A DNA stretch of 64,000 nt from Pseudomonadota bacterium. GTDB taxonomy: Bacteria; Bdellovibrionota; Bacteriovoracia; Bacteriovoracales; Bacteriovoracaceae. Location of the stretch: assembly GCA_027487515.1 (NCBI GenBank), contig JAIYDL010000003.1:61638-125637 (forward strand), written 5' to 3'. How positions within the stretch are numbered: position 1 is the first letter of the stretch; every line of letters starts with the position of its first letter. Below are positions 38,943 to 48,500 of the stretch, one piece after another. The notes under the pieces were generated by a model. It was not told the origin of the DNA and did not search any database. It saw nothing but the letters and a program-made list of their open reading frames with translations. Both the position numbers and the translations under genes were made by a program.

Positions 38943-39713
38943 ATGAAACTTTTAGGTCTACTTGGCTTGTTTCTGGCCCAATCTGCCTCTGCATCAGGTG
39001 GTTTTAACTTTTTCAGTGAAGCCTCCCATGCAACGCACATTCCTGCCCACACCCTCGCATTAGTTATTGGATCATTGGTTATGCTTGTTACAGGTGTGGT
39101 GTACCGGGCCCAGCTCTCATCTGTGAAGAATTACATTATTCCGGACCGTGGAGTCTCGATCCGTAACCTTTTAGAGGCACTCGGCCAATCGATGTACGGA
39201 ACTGCAAAAACGGTCATGGGTGAAGAGTCCGCGAAAAAGTATTTTTCTTACGTGATTTTTGCTTTTTTCTTCATCCTCATAAACAACCTTCTCGGAATCA
39301 TACCCGGGTCAATGTCTGCGAATCAAAACTTAAACACGACTCTCGCACTCGGCATTTTCACATTCGTCTACTTTAACTTTCAGGGAATCAGGGCCGTAGG
39401 TTTTGTAAACTACATGAAGCATTTCGCTGGACCTATGCCGGCTCTTGCAATCCTCATCTTCCCTATCGAAATCATTTCCGTCTCAGTAAGGCCGCTTTCT
39501 CTGGCCCTCCGACTAAGAGGAAACATGGATGGGGATCACCTCATCCTTGGAATTTTCTCTGAACTCGTCCCTTATCTAGTACCGATTCCGTTCTACGCGA
39601 TGGGTATTTTTGTTGGTTTTCTTCAAGCCTTCGTCTTTACACTATTAACAATGATCTACATTGGAATGGCCACTGCTCACCACGATCATGGTGATCACGA
39701 ACACCATCACTAA
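38943..39713 (+). CDS. atpB: ATP synthase Fo a subunit
   Basis: This 256-residue ion-channel subunit of Fo carries its essential arginine in SLALRLRGNM, where most homologues have RLFGNM. Further Fo-a blocks are FILINNLLGIIPGS and the final helices (GIFVGFLQAFVFTLLTMIYI). The N-terminus looks like a signal peptide (LLGLLGLFLAQSASAS). The C-terminus is histidine-rich (HHDHGDHEHHH). It is separated by about 19 kb from the F1 genes. Confidence 0.95.
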   Translation: MKLLGLLGLFLAQSASASGGFNFFSEASHATHIPAHTLALVIGSLVMLVTGVVYRAQLSSVKNYIIPDRGVSIRNLLEALGQSMYGTAKTVMGEESAKKYFSYVIFAFFFILINNLLGIIPGSMSANQNLNTTLALGIFTFVYFNFQGIRAVGFVNYMKHFAGPMPALAILIFPIEIISVSVRPLSLALRLRGNMDGDHLILGIFSELVPYLVPIPFYAMGIFVGFLQAFVFTLLTMIYIGMATAHHDHGDHEHHH

Positions 39714-39746
39714 TTAGATCGAGACTTTTTTTACAAAGGAAAAAAG

Positions 39747-39983
39747 ATGGAAAACACTACTGCATTCGTTGTTCTCGCTGCCGCAATCGCTTTTGCTTCT
39801 GCCGTTATCGGTGGAACAATGGCCCAAGGTAAAGCCGCTTCTGTTGCTCTCGAAGGTATCGCTCGGAATCCAGCTGCTGCTGAAAAGCTCCAGACTCCGA
39901 TGATTCTTGCTCTCGCACTCATCGAGTCACTCGTTCTTTTCGGCTTCGGTATCGCGTTCCTTATTCTTCAGAAAGCTGCTTAA
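39747..39983 (+). CDS. atpE: ATP synthase Fo c subunit
   Basis: This 78-residue rotor-ring subunit consists of two helices joined by the polar loop ARNP. The ion-carrying carboxylate is Glu60, followed by Ser61 (LIESLVLFG), and Gln27 lies in the first helix (MAQGKAA). The spacing of Gln, Glu and Ser matches the sodium-binding c subunit of Ilyobacter tartaricus. However, the Thr and Tyr ligands are replaced by Leu62 and Phe65, so ion specificity cannot be called. A strong AAGGA site precedes the ATG, and a terminator follows. Confidence 0.97.
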   Translation: MENTTAFVVLAAAIAFASAVIGGTMAQGKAASVALEGIARNPAAAEKLQTPMILALALIESLVLFGFGIAFLILQKAA

Positions 39984-40010
39984 TTTTTTAAGCTCTTCAG
40001 ATCGCATTTT

Positions 40011-40038
40011 GGGGGTCCTTTTAGGACCCCCTTTTTTT
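40011..40038 (+). terminator. Rho-independent terminator after atpE
   Basis: The stem GGGGGTCC / GGACCCCC with loop TTTTA is followed by seven T. It ends the Fo gene run; uvrA converges three bases further on. Confidence 0.92.
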
Positions 40039-40040
40039 AC

Positions 40041-42842
40041 TCAACACTTCAGGGCCTTGGCTAAGTATCTTCCCGTGTGTGAGTTTTTCACCTTGGCCAC
40101 CAGCTCGGGAGTCCCCTCCGCTACAATCTGTCCCCCGCCCTTTCCACCTTCAGGCCCTAGGTCGATTACCCAGTCAGCTGTTTTTATGACATCTAGGTTG
40201 TGCTCTATCACGAGCAATGAGTGGCCTTGTTCTACAAGCTTGCCGAGTGCTTTTAAAAGGATATTGATGTCCTCGAAGTGCAGGCCAGTTGTGGGCTCAT
40301 CTAACACGTAAAGGGTAGATCCTTTCACTGATTTTGAGAGCTCGCGAGAAAGTTTAAGTCGCTGCGCTTCTCCACCTGACAACGTGGTGGCGGCCTGGCC
40401 GAGTTTAATGTATCCGAGACCTACGGCATTTAAAACCTTGAGGGCCCGATTAACTTTTGGATGATTCTCGAAAAATGGAGCTGCCTCTTCGATGCTCATA
40501 CCGAGAACATCTGAAACATTCTTCCCTCGATAAAGGATGGAGAGAGTTTCGTTATTGTACCGGCTACCGCGGCATTCCGAGCAGGTTACGTAGACGTCTG
40601 GAAGGAAGTGCATTTCAATCTTCAGCATGCCATTGCCTTCGCAGGTCTCACACCGCCCGCCTTTCACGTTAAAAGAGAATCTGCCAGGTTTATAGCCCCG
40701 GATCTTTGATTCATTGGTCTGAGCAAAAATGTTTCTTATGTCATCGAAGAGGCCCGTATACGTTGCAGGATTCGAATGGGGTGTTCTCCCGATCGGCGAC
40801 TGATCTAGTTCAATGATCCCCTGGATCTTGTCCACTCCAGTGATGGATCTGTAGTTGGCGCTATTCCCGCGACGGCCTCGCGAGAGATAATTCCGAATCG
40901 CTGGGATCAAGACCTTATGTATGAGCGTGGATTTGCCGGATCCCGAAACTCCGGTGATGCAAGTGAGTCCACCCAGTGGGAGTCGAAGGGTGACGTCTTG
41001 GAGGTTGTGCTCTTGCGCTTTCTCGAGAACGATGAAGTCAGTTAGACGACGACGCACCTCGGGAACGTGGATCTTGAGCTCTCCAGAAAGATACTTTCCA
41101 GTAATACTTTTTTTGTTCTTTTTGACTTCCTCGGGCGTTCCAGCGGCAACAATTTCTCCACCGTGAATTCCGGCCAGTGGTCCCATGTCGATCAAGTAAT
41201 CAGAGGCCAGCATCGTGTCCTCGTCGTGCTCAACCACAAGCACAGTGTTGCCAATGTCACGGAGGGCGAGAAGAGTCTTGATGAGCTTCTCATTATCGCG
41301 TTGGTGAAGTCCGATGCTCGGTTCATCGAGGACGTATAGCACACCTGAAAGCGCAGAGCCGATCTGCGTTGCGAGCCGAATTCTTTGGGACTCACCGCCA
41401 GAGAGCGTCATCGCGTCTCTGTTGAGCGTGAGATAGTTGAGTCCAACGTTTAAGAGGAACTTAAGCCGGTCTCTGATTTCCTTAAGGACTTTCTGAGCAA
41501 TGATCGCCCGGTTTCCCGTGAAGGAAAGTTTATCAAAGAATACTGACGCCTCTGCGATTGAGAGATCACAAATGTCGATGATGGATTGCCCTTCGATGGT
41601 CGCTGCGAGCGCGAAAGGATTAAGCTTTTTGCCTTTGCAGCCGGGACACTTACGGATTTGCATGTATTCTTCGAGGTCCGCCCGCGTCTTTTCAGACTCC
41701 GACTCGTGATACTTCCTCTCAAGCCAAGCGACGATTCCCGGGAATTCCTTCTTGAAGTTCCAGGATGAGTTTTCGGACTCGAATTTGTAGGTGTAGATTT
41801 TGTCAGAGCCGTCGTAGAGGATCTTCCGGAACTTGTCCGAGAGTTTTCCGATTGGTTTCGTAAGGTCAACTTTTTCAGCGTCCGCTATTGAGCGGACCAT
41901 TTGCATGAGAAAAGTGTTTTTCTTGACGATGGGCAAGGCCCCATCCTCCAGTGAAAGGTTCTCATCCAGGAGGAGTCCGTCGACATCGAAGCGCTTCGAA
42001 ATCCCGAGGCCGTTGCAAACCGCACAGGCCCCCAGTGGGGAATTAAAGGAAAAGAGCCGGGGCTCAAGATCGGGGTAGCTTTTACCGGATTTAAATGAGT
42101 AATTTTTTTCAGAGAAGAAATGCTCGTCGGTATCTGCGAGAACAACGAGGTATCCCTCGGAAAGCTTGAGGGCCTGTTCGATTGAATCGGTGAGCCTTGG
42201 CCTAATACCCTCTTTCATCACGAGGCGGTCAACGACGATGTCGATGTCGTTGAAGCGTGCTTTGTTGATCGAGAGCTGATCCTCGAGGCCTAGCATTTCC
42301 CCATTGAGACGGATCCGAGAAAAGCCCAGGCTCTGGAACTTCGCGAGCTCCTCGCGGTGCTCACCCTTCTTGGATCGGATGACGGGCGAGAGGATCTGGA
42401 GCTTGGTGCCCGCTTTAAAGTTCGAGATCCGTTCAACAATTTGCTGGGGCGATTGCTTGGATACCTTCTCTCCCGTGTCCGGGCAGTGCGCCTCACCAAG
42501 CCGCGCGTACAGGAGGCGGAGGTAGTCGTAGATTTCCGTTATGGTCCCGACTGTTGACCGAGGATTTTTGGTGGTTGATTTTTGGTCGATGGCGATGGCC
42601 GGCGAGAGGCCAGTGATGCTTTCGACCTCCGGTGCCTCGAACTGGCCAATGAACTGACGCGCGTAACTCGAGAGGGATTCAATGTAGCGCCGCTGTCCTT
42701 CCGCGTAGATCGTGTCGAACGCAAGGGATGACTTCCCAGAGCCTGATGGGCCTGTGATGACTGTCAGGGAGTGCCTCGGAAGTGACACGTCGATATTTTT
42801 GAGGTTATGAACTTTAGCCTTTGTGACCTGGATCTTTTCCAT
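40041..42842 (-). CDS. uvrA: Excinuclease ABC subunit A
   Basis: This 933-residue damage-recognition ATPase of nucleotide excision repair has two ABC modules, with Walker A motifs GPSGSGKSS and GVSGSGKST. The two signature regions are LSGGESQRIRLA and LSGGEAQRLKL. Cys-rich zinc-binding segments are visible (CAVCNGLG with CPGCKGKK; CETCEGNG with CSECRGSR). Length is normal. The start overlaps the end of pdxA by 29 bases, suggesting co-transcription with the upstream chaperone/pdxA run. Confidence 0.97.
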   Translation of the reverse strand: MEKIQVTKAKVHNLKNIDVSLPRHSLTVITGPSGSGKSSLAFDTIYAEGQRRYIESLSSYARQFIGQFEAPEVESITGLSPAIAIDQKSTTKNPRSTVGTITEIYDYLRLLYARLGEAHCPDTGEKVSKQSPQQIVERISNFKAGTKLQILSPVIRSKKGEHREELAKFQSLGFSRIRLNGEMLGLEDQLSINKARFNDIDIVVDRLVMKEGIRPRLTDSIEQALKLSEGYLVVLADTDEHFFSEKNYSFKSGKSYPDLEPRLFSFNSPLGACAVCNGLGISKRFDVDGLLLDENLSLEDGALPIVKKNTFLMQMVRSIADAEKVDLTKPIGKLSDKFRKILYDGSDKIYTYKFESENSSWNFKKEFPGIVAWLERKYHESESEKTRADLEEYMQIRKCPGCKGKKLNPFALAATIEGQSIIDICDLSIAEASVFFDKLSFTGNRAIIAQKVLKEIRDRLKFLLNVGLNYLTLNRDAMTLSGGESQRIRLATQIGSALSGVLYVLDEPSIGLHQRDNEKLIKTLLALRDIGNTVLVVEHDEDTMLASDYLIDMGPLAGIHGGEIVAAGTPEEVKKNKKSITGKYLSGELKIHVPEVRRRLTDFIVLEKAQEHNLQDVTLRLPLGGLTCITGVSGSGKSTLIHKVLIPAIRNYLSRGRRGNSANYRSITGVDKIQGIIELDQSPIGRTPHSNPATYTGLFDDIRNIFAQTNESKIRGYKPGRFSFNVKGGRCETCEGNGMLKIEMHFLPDVYVTCSECRGSRYNNETLSILYRGKNVSDVLGMSIEEAAPFFENHPKVNRALKVLNAVGLGYIKLGQAATTLSGGEAQRLKLSRELSKSVKGSTLYVLDEPTTGLHFEDINILLKALGKLVEQGHSLLVIEHNLDVIKTADWVIDLGPEGGKGGGQIVAEGTPELVAKVKNSHTGRYLAKALKC

Positions 42843-43755
42843 GCGAAACCTTTTTTAACAGGGTGAGTGCTTGTCTCAGAGAAAAGGCGCAGCCGCGGTA
42901 GTCCGCCTGGTTTTTGCCATACAGATTAAATGAAGTACCGTGGTCCGGACTCACCCTTGGGTAAGGCAAGCCGAGGGTGATGTTTGAGCCGATGAACCCC
43001 ATGAGACCCTTAAAACCACTCAGCCCCTGGTCGTGGAAGAGGTAGACCAGAATGTCGCTATCGGTGCGTTTCTCGAGCAACATGGTATCACCTGGCAAGG
43101 GTCCGGACAGTTGAAATTTGCCACTGCTCGAGAGACGTCTAAGAGCAGCTACGACTCTCTCATCCTCATGTCCTATGAGGCCTCCCTCTCCAGCATGGGG
43201 GTTGAGTCCAGAGACGAGAACCCGGTCTACTGCCCAGTTCCAATCGCGCAGGGAGCCAAGGGACGTTGAGAGTCGATTATAAATGACCTCTTCCGTCAGA
43301 GTCTCTGAGAGCTTATTGATTGGGACATGGTCACTTAGCAAGAGGACCTGAAGTGCTGGAGACGAAAAAAACATCCCCAGATTGGGTCTTCTGTAAGTTG
43401 CCCTGAAGAACTCTGTGTGACCTGGAAATGACGGGAACTGATCCTTCGACGTAGGAAGCGTGTAAAGCACACCACCCGATTCACATAACTTCATGCCAAG
43501 TTCAAGGGCCGTGAGGCTCTTAGAGAAATGAGTCTGGGTAAGCCACGTCGCGGATACGGTGAGGCCAGCGATGTTCACTCCATCTGGACCTATGAAGAAT
43601 GGTAGGCGAAGGGTGCGGAGTGTATTTTCAACTGCGTCCTTGTAAGCGAGCAGGCGCACATGGTTGAGAGGTGCCTGACCCAGCATGAGGCAGGATTTGA
43701 AAAAGACTTCTAGTCCAATCCCCTTCTCATGGCCTTGGGTAACGTAGACCTTCAT
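42814..43755 (-). CDS. pdxA: 4-hydroxythreonine-4-phosphate dehydrogenase (PdxA)
   Basis: This 313-residue protein has the PdxA signatures SGLNPHAGEGG, FHDQGLSGFKGLMGF and TLGLPYPRVSPDHGTSFNLYG, including the metal-binding histidines. It oxidises 4-phosphohydroxy-threonine in DXP-independent-of-salvage pyridoxal phosphate synthesis. It is slightly shorter than the 329-residue E. coli enzyme, mainly in the N-terminal part. It follows a SurA-like gene, as in the E. coli surA-pdxA operon. No pdxJ is nearby. Confidence 0.88.
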   Translation of the reverse strand: MKVYVTQGHEKGIGLEVFFKSCLMLGQAPLNHVRLLAYKDAVENTLRTLRLPFFIGPDGVNIAGLTVSATWLTQTHFSKSLTALELGMKLCESGGVLYTLPTSKDQFPSFPGHTEFFRATYRRPNLGMFFSSPALQVLLLSDHVPINKLSETLTEEVIYNRLSTSLGSLRDWNWAVDRVLVSGLNPHAGEGGLIGHEDERVVAALRRLSSSGKFQLSGPLPGDTMLLEKRTDSDILVYLFHDQGLSGFKGLMGFIGSNITLGLPYPRVSPDHGTSFNLYGKNQADYRGCAFSLRQALTLLKKVSHGKDPGHKG

Positions 43756-43756
43756 C

Positions 43757-44689
43757 CTACAAAAGGTTTTTTATGTAGTAGTTGGCGTACTCGCGATCGA
43801 ACCAATTTCCGGTGACCGCCTTCCCTTTACTCATGAAGATCTCATTCTGAATCTGGTCTTTAAACTTAAGAAATTCTTGGGATTCCACTAGATCTTTCTT
43901 TTGAACGTAGAAAACATGAAGGTTCCCACTTAAAAGAACAGGGGCAGAAAAAGAGCCCTCGCTCGTTTTCTTGAGGGTCGCCGCGAGCTCTTTTGAAAGG
44001 CCATCTTCGTTTAAGTTATCAAGAGTGTTTGATTCGAGGGACCTGTATTCTTCAGGAAGTTTCCCCGTAAGCTGGTAGTCCTTCAGGACGGCCAGAAACT
44101 GGCCCTGGTCTTTACGATCCACGAGCTTGTCTTCGGGAATGAAGAAATCAACCAGGTTGTACTTGAAAGCGAGAGCGTTGTTGGTAGAGTTGCGGCGGTA
44201 GTATTCGTTTTTAATTTCCTGTTCCGTAACCGAGATCAGCGGAGAAATGATTCTCTGTGCGAAGATGTTATACTCCATGGTTTCTCGGATAATTTCGAAG
44301 TACTCCTCGTAGGTCACACCCTTGCCCCGAAGAAACACAAGCAGGTCGGCCCGCTTGAGGCCCAACCGCTCTTCGGTCATTTTTATCCTAGACTCTACGG
44401 CGTCGTCATTGATGACGTAACCTTGGGCATTGATCTTATCCCTGATGATGAAGGATTTGATCATGATGGCGAGGAGGCCTTTGCGGTCGTAGTTTTCCTC
44501 TGCGTAAATCATGGGAGAGATTTCTTTGCGCGCGGGAAGTGTCGCGGTGATCCGGTCAATTTCCGAGAGGGAAATGACCCGAGTGTTAACGACGGCTACG
44601 ATTTTATCGAGGAGTTTTTCAGAGGACTTCGTGTCCTGTGCGTGGACGAAGTTCACGCACAGGAGGAGGAGAGAGATTAAAGATTTCAC
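43757..44689 (-). CDS. SurA-like periplasmic chaperone
   Basis: This 310-residue protein has a signal peptide (MKSLISLLLLCVNFVHA) and a SurA N-terminal chaperone domain (KLLDKIVAVVNTRVISLSEID, then helices rich in Glu and Arg). The C-terminal region is parvulin-like but lacks obvious catalytic motifs, so it may act as a chaperone only. SurA proteins escort outer-membrane proteins through the periplasm. It lies between a parvulin gene and pdxA, separated from pdxA by one base. Confidence 0.8.
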   Translation of the reverse strand: MKSLISLLLLCVNFVHAQDTKSSEKLLDKIVAVVNTRVISLSEIDRITATLPARKEISPMIYAEENYDRKGLLAIMIKSFIIRDKINAQGYVINDDAVESRIKMTEERLGLKRADLLVFLRGKGVTYEEYFEIIRETMEYNIFAQRIISPLISVTEQEIKNEYYRRNSTNNALAFKYNLVDFFIPEDKLVDRKDQGQFLAVLKDYQLTGKLPEEYRSLESNTLDNLNEDGLSKELAATLKKTSEGSFSAPVLLSGNLHVFYVQKKDLVESQEFLKFKDQIQNEIFMSKGKAVTGNWFDREYANYYIKNLL

Positions 44690-44701
44690 TTACCGTCACT
44701 G

Positions 44702-45517
44702 TTAAAAGAGGTTAGGGTTTGTCTTAATATCTGCACCCTTCGCCAGACCTTTGAAATAGTTCTCAATCATGGCGTCTCTTTTTTTATCGTAAATAATTTT
44801 CTTGTACAAGTTTTTGTCGATCTGATCGACTGACTTAACGCCGAGGATCTTAATTACGTGGTAGCCCATCTGTGTTCGAACTGGCTTCGAAATGAAACCT
44901 ACTTTTTGCCCACGGATAGCTTCAAAGTATTCAGGGGCCAGTCTCGTAGGAGGTTGGAACCCGAGGTCTCCCCCGACTGGGGCCGCGGAGGTCTGAGAAA
45001 GCTTATTGGCATACTTCGCAAACTCATCCGGACTCTTGGCGAGAAGATCGTAGATGTCCATCGACTGTGTGAACCCGGCCTTCACTTCTTCAGGCGTCGG
45101 CTCAGCGCGGAGCCGGAAGAGAATGTGCGCCGTCCGGTACTCTTTGTTATCCTCGTAGTACTTTTTTACATCCTCGTCAGAAACAGTGATTTTTTTAAAC
45201 TCGTTCTCCAGGTCTTTGGAGGTTTGGGCGTTGAAGAGGATGTCCTCTTGCTTCGATACCACAACAGGGTCTTTGTCCGTTCCGGTCTTTCGCGCCTTCT
45301 GGATGCCCAGCTCACGGTTGATAAGATCCTGGAGCGAAACTTCTTTGGTGATCTTTCGCTGGCCAACGAACTTGAGGTTTTCGAGGTGATACTCTTCGAA
45401 TTGTTTCTTTGTAATGGAGCGACCATTAACGGTGGCCACGATGTCCTTTGTCTGCGCGAATGACGGAAGAGCGAGCGTTAGGACAACTACGGCGAGCGAA
45501 AAGTTCTTCATACACAT
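44702..45517 (-). CDS. Periplasmic parvulin-type peptidyl-prolyl isomerase
   Basis: This 271-residue protein has a signal peptide (NFSLAVVVLTLALPSFAQ), an N-terminal SurA/PrsA-like helical part and a PPIC parvulin domain at about residues 130-235. That domain has YRTAHILFRL, the GGDLGFQPPTRLAPE block and the TQMGYHVIKIL end. It should isomerise prolyl bonds in exported proteins. ATG 45517 or the in-frame ATG six bases later are possible starts. It is 12 bases upstream of the SurA-like gene. Confidence 0.87.
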   Translation of the reverse strand: MCMKNFSLAVVVLTLALPSFAQTKDIVATVNGRSITKKQFEEYHLENLKFVGQRKITKEVSLQDLINRELGIQKARKTGTDKDPVVVSKQEDILFNAQTSKDLENEFKKITVSDEDVKKYYEDNKEYRTAHILFRLRAEPTPEEVKAGFTQSMDIYDLLAKSPDEFAKYANKLSQTSAAPVGGDLGFQPPTRLAPEYFEAIRGQKVGFISKPVRTQMGYHVIKILGVKSVDQIDKNLYKKIIYDKKRDAMIENYFKGLAKGADIKTNPNLF

Positions 45518-45559
45518 CCCTGTGGTATTCGATTAAATGGGCTTCTAATAAAAACGGTA

Positions 45560-48500
45560 TCATACACCCATTTCTGTCGCAATATGTTTCGCAAACTCAT
45601 AGAGCATCTGATGACTCACCTGCTCCTTGAAAAATGCAACTACCGATGAGTCAGGACTGAGTTTATAGAACTTGGGTTTTCCAATGAAGAACTTCAGCAT
45701 CTTATCTCGTAGCTGATGATTCCAGTTCAGTATTTCTTGGTCGAAATACAGGCCGATTTGTGGCCCGGAAACCTTCACGAGTCTTAGGCCCAGGGGCTGG
45801 AAAATAATTCTCGCACGCAAAATGGCATAGAGAGCCTCGAGCTCCTTCGGGGTATGGCCAAATGCATCGGTTAACTCTGTGACGATGTCCTCCAGGCGCG
45901 TGAGTTCACCGCAGTTTGAGAGCCGCTTGTAGTACTTCAGCCGGAGAGCGTGATCCGGAATGTAGGCATTCGGAATGTAGGCCGAAAATGGAGCTTGGAT
46001 CTCGATGTTTTTCACGGAGACTTTTTGCTCTCCCTTGATCTCCTGTACCGCTTCCTGGAGAAGGTCCATGTAAAACTCGAGGCCGATGGCCTCGATGTGG
46101 CCCGATTGCTCTCCGCCCAGAATGTCCCCTGCCCCCCGGATCTCCATGTCTGACGAGGCGAGAGCGAAGCCGGATCCCATTTCGGCATAGGTCTGAAGCG
46201 CCTGGAGTCGACGTTGCGCGGTTTCGCTTAGCATTCGATTCTCGGGAACGATGAAGTAGGCGTAGGCCTTCCGGTCAGACCGGCCGATCCGACCTCGCAG
46301 TTGGTGTAGCTGGGCCAGGCCATAGGTGTCGGCGCGGTCTATGATCATGGTGTTCGCGTTCGGGATATCAATCCCGGATTCGATGATCGTCGTCGCGAGC
46401 AGAATGTCCGACTTGTGGTCGTAAAAATCATTGATGCGCTTTTCCAGCTCCTTCTCATTCATCTGACCGTGAGTCACCGAGATGCGGGCCCCAGGAACTA
46501 ACTTTTTCAGGTAAAGTTCGTGCTCTTCAATGTCGTGGACCCGATTGTGAACGTAGTAGATCTGGCCACCCCGCGAGAGCTCCTTCTCGATGGCCGCTTT
46601 TAGGGTGAGGTCGTCTTCTTTAATAATGTAGGTCTTGATGGCCTGGCGACGTGGCGGCGCCGTTTGGATCAGCGACAGGTCTCGGATTCCGAGGAAAGAG
46701 AGTTGGAGGGTTCGAGGGATTGGAGTCGCGGTCATGGTGAGAACGTCGACACCCGTTTTAAGGACCTTGAGCTTCTCCTTGTGGGCGACGCCGAAGCGGT
46801 GTTCTTCGTCGATGATCAGAAGACCGAGGTCATGGAACTCGAGTTTATCCGAGAGCACCGAGTGGGTACCAATGAGAATGTCAATTTTCCCCTCTGCGAC
46901 CTCCGTCATGACCTCGCTCTTTTGCTTGGCGGTCTTAAACCTTGAGATGAAGTTTATCGTGACCGGGAAATTATCGAAGCGCTTGGTGAACGAATGGTAG
47001 TGCTGCAGGGCCAACACCGTCGTGGGCACTAGAACGACGACTTGCTTCTTGTCGAGCACTGCCTTCATCGACGCCCGCATGGCCACTTCAGTTTTCCCGA
47101 ATCCGACGTCCCCGCAAACCAACCGGTCCATCGGGTATTGACCTTGCATGTCCTCGAGTACATCGAGGATTGCCTTCTGTTGATCGGGAGTTTCTTCGAA
47201 GGCGAAGGAGAGCTCGAACTCCTTATACAGATGATCCGGCGGAGAGAAAGGAAAACCGCCTCGAAGTTTTCGCTCCGCCTGAAGCTTGATCAAATCGAAG
47301 GCGAGTTTTTTTACTGAGCTCCGCGCCTTAGTCTTGAGGTCCGCGAACTTCTTTGACTTGAGAGACGCAACCTTTAATCCGGAGCTCGCATCGGCATGCT
47401 TTTGAACCAGATTGAGTTTGTAAACCGGGACGTAGACCTTGTCGTTGTCCTCGTAGAGGATGACGAGGTAATCGCTTTGCTGATCCCCCGCTGCGATGGT
47501 CTCCAGGCCCTTGTAGACCCCGATCCCGTGGTCCCGGTGGATCACATAGTCATTCACTTTCAGCGTCGCAATCTGCTCAGCGAAGAGGTCCTTGTGCGAG
47601 GCTTTAACCGCTTTGGATTTCTTTTTCTTAACGGAAAAAAAGTCGCTTTCAGAAAGCACAAAGATGTGCTCATTTTTATAGTAGAACCCCTCGTCGAGCT
47701 TCCCGAAGGCAAAGACGAGCCGGGTGCCGAGCTCCGTCAACCGGTTCTCTTCGAGGAGGAACTGGAGCTCCTGTCTGGCGTTCTCAGAGTTGTAAGTAAC
47801 AACGAGGTGACCCCTTACGTCGAGTTCCTTTCGAAGGATTCTCAGGCAGCTCTTGATGTACTCATATTTGTTGTCGGGGACATTCCCGGCCTGCTGGAGC
47901 TTGGTCTGAAGGTAGGTCTTCATTTTTTCGAAACTCAGATGGAGTTCCCGGTCGAACGGAGTGTCCAGGTTGACCGTGATGTCCAGCTGGTCAACCCGCA
48001 GTCGCTTGAACGCAGTCTCTGGAAACCTCCGGAGGTAAAAGTTCTCCGGCCCTGGCAAGACCGAGCCGCTCTCGACCTCGAGGCTCAGCGCTTCGAAATC
48101 CTCCGACTGTCCAGCGTAGAAACCCTCAAAGGCGTTGACCGCGTTGTCGAAGTTAAGGAAGGTCAGTTTCGCTGACCCCGGCAGGAAGTCGAGCAGGGTC
48201 TTCGGCTGATCAAAAAAGAGGGGCGTGAACAAGGGGTAGTTTTCAAAGAGCTGCCCTTCCCCGACTCGTGCGAGGAGAAGCTTGCGGGCCTCGTACTTGT
48301 TCTTGAACGCAGGCCGTGCTTGCGGGAGCTTCGCTCTCAGGCGACTGGCGTAAGGGTCTCGAGTGAGGTAGCCAGCCCCAGGAATGAAACGGACTTCCTT
48401 AAATGTCGTGTCTCTTACCGTTTTCTGCGTCTCCAGGTCGATCAGGTACATCTCTTCTATGAGGTCGTCGAAGTAGTGAATCCTGATCGGCTTTTGAGAA

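Noticed and set aside
40011..40031. GTCCTTTTAGGAC palindrome as another repeat copy
   Set aside because: It is fully explained as the stem of the terminator after atpE.
43189..43203. TGTCCTATGAGGCCT in pdxA resembling the repeat
   Set aside because: Several mismatches across the second half and far from the origin; treated as chance.
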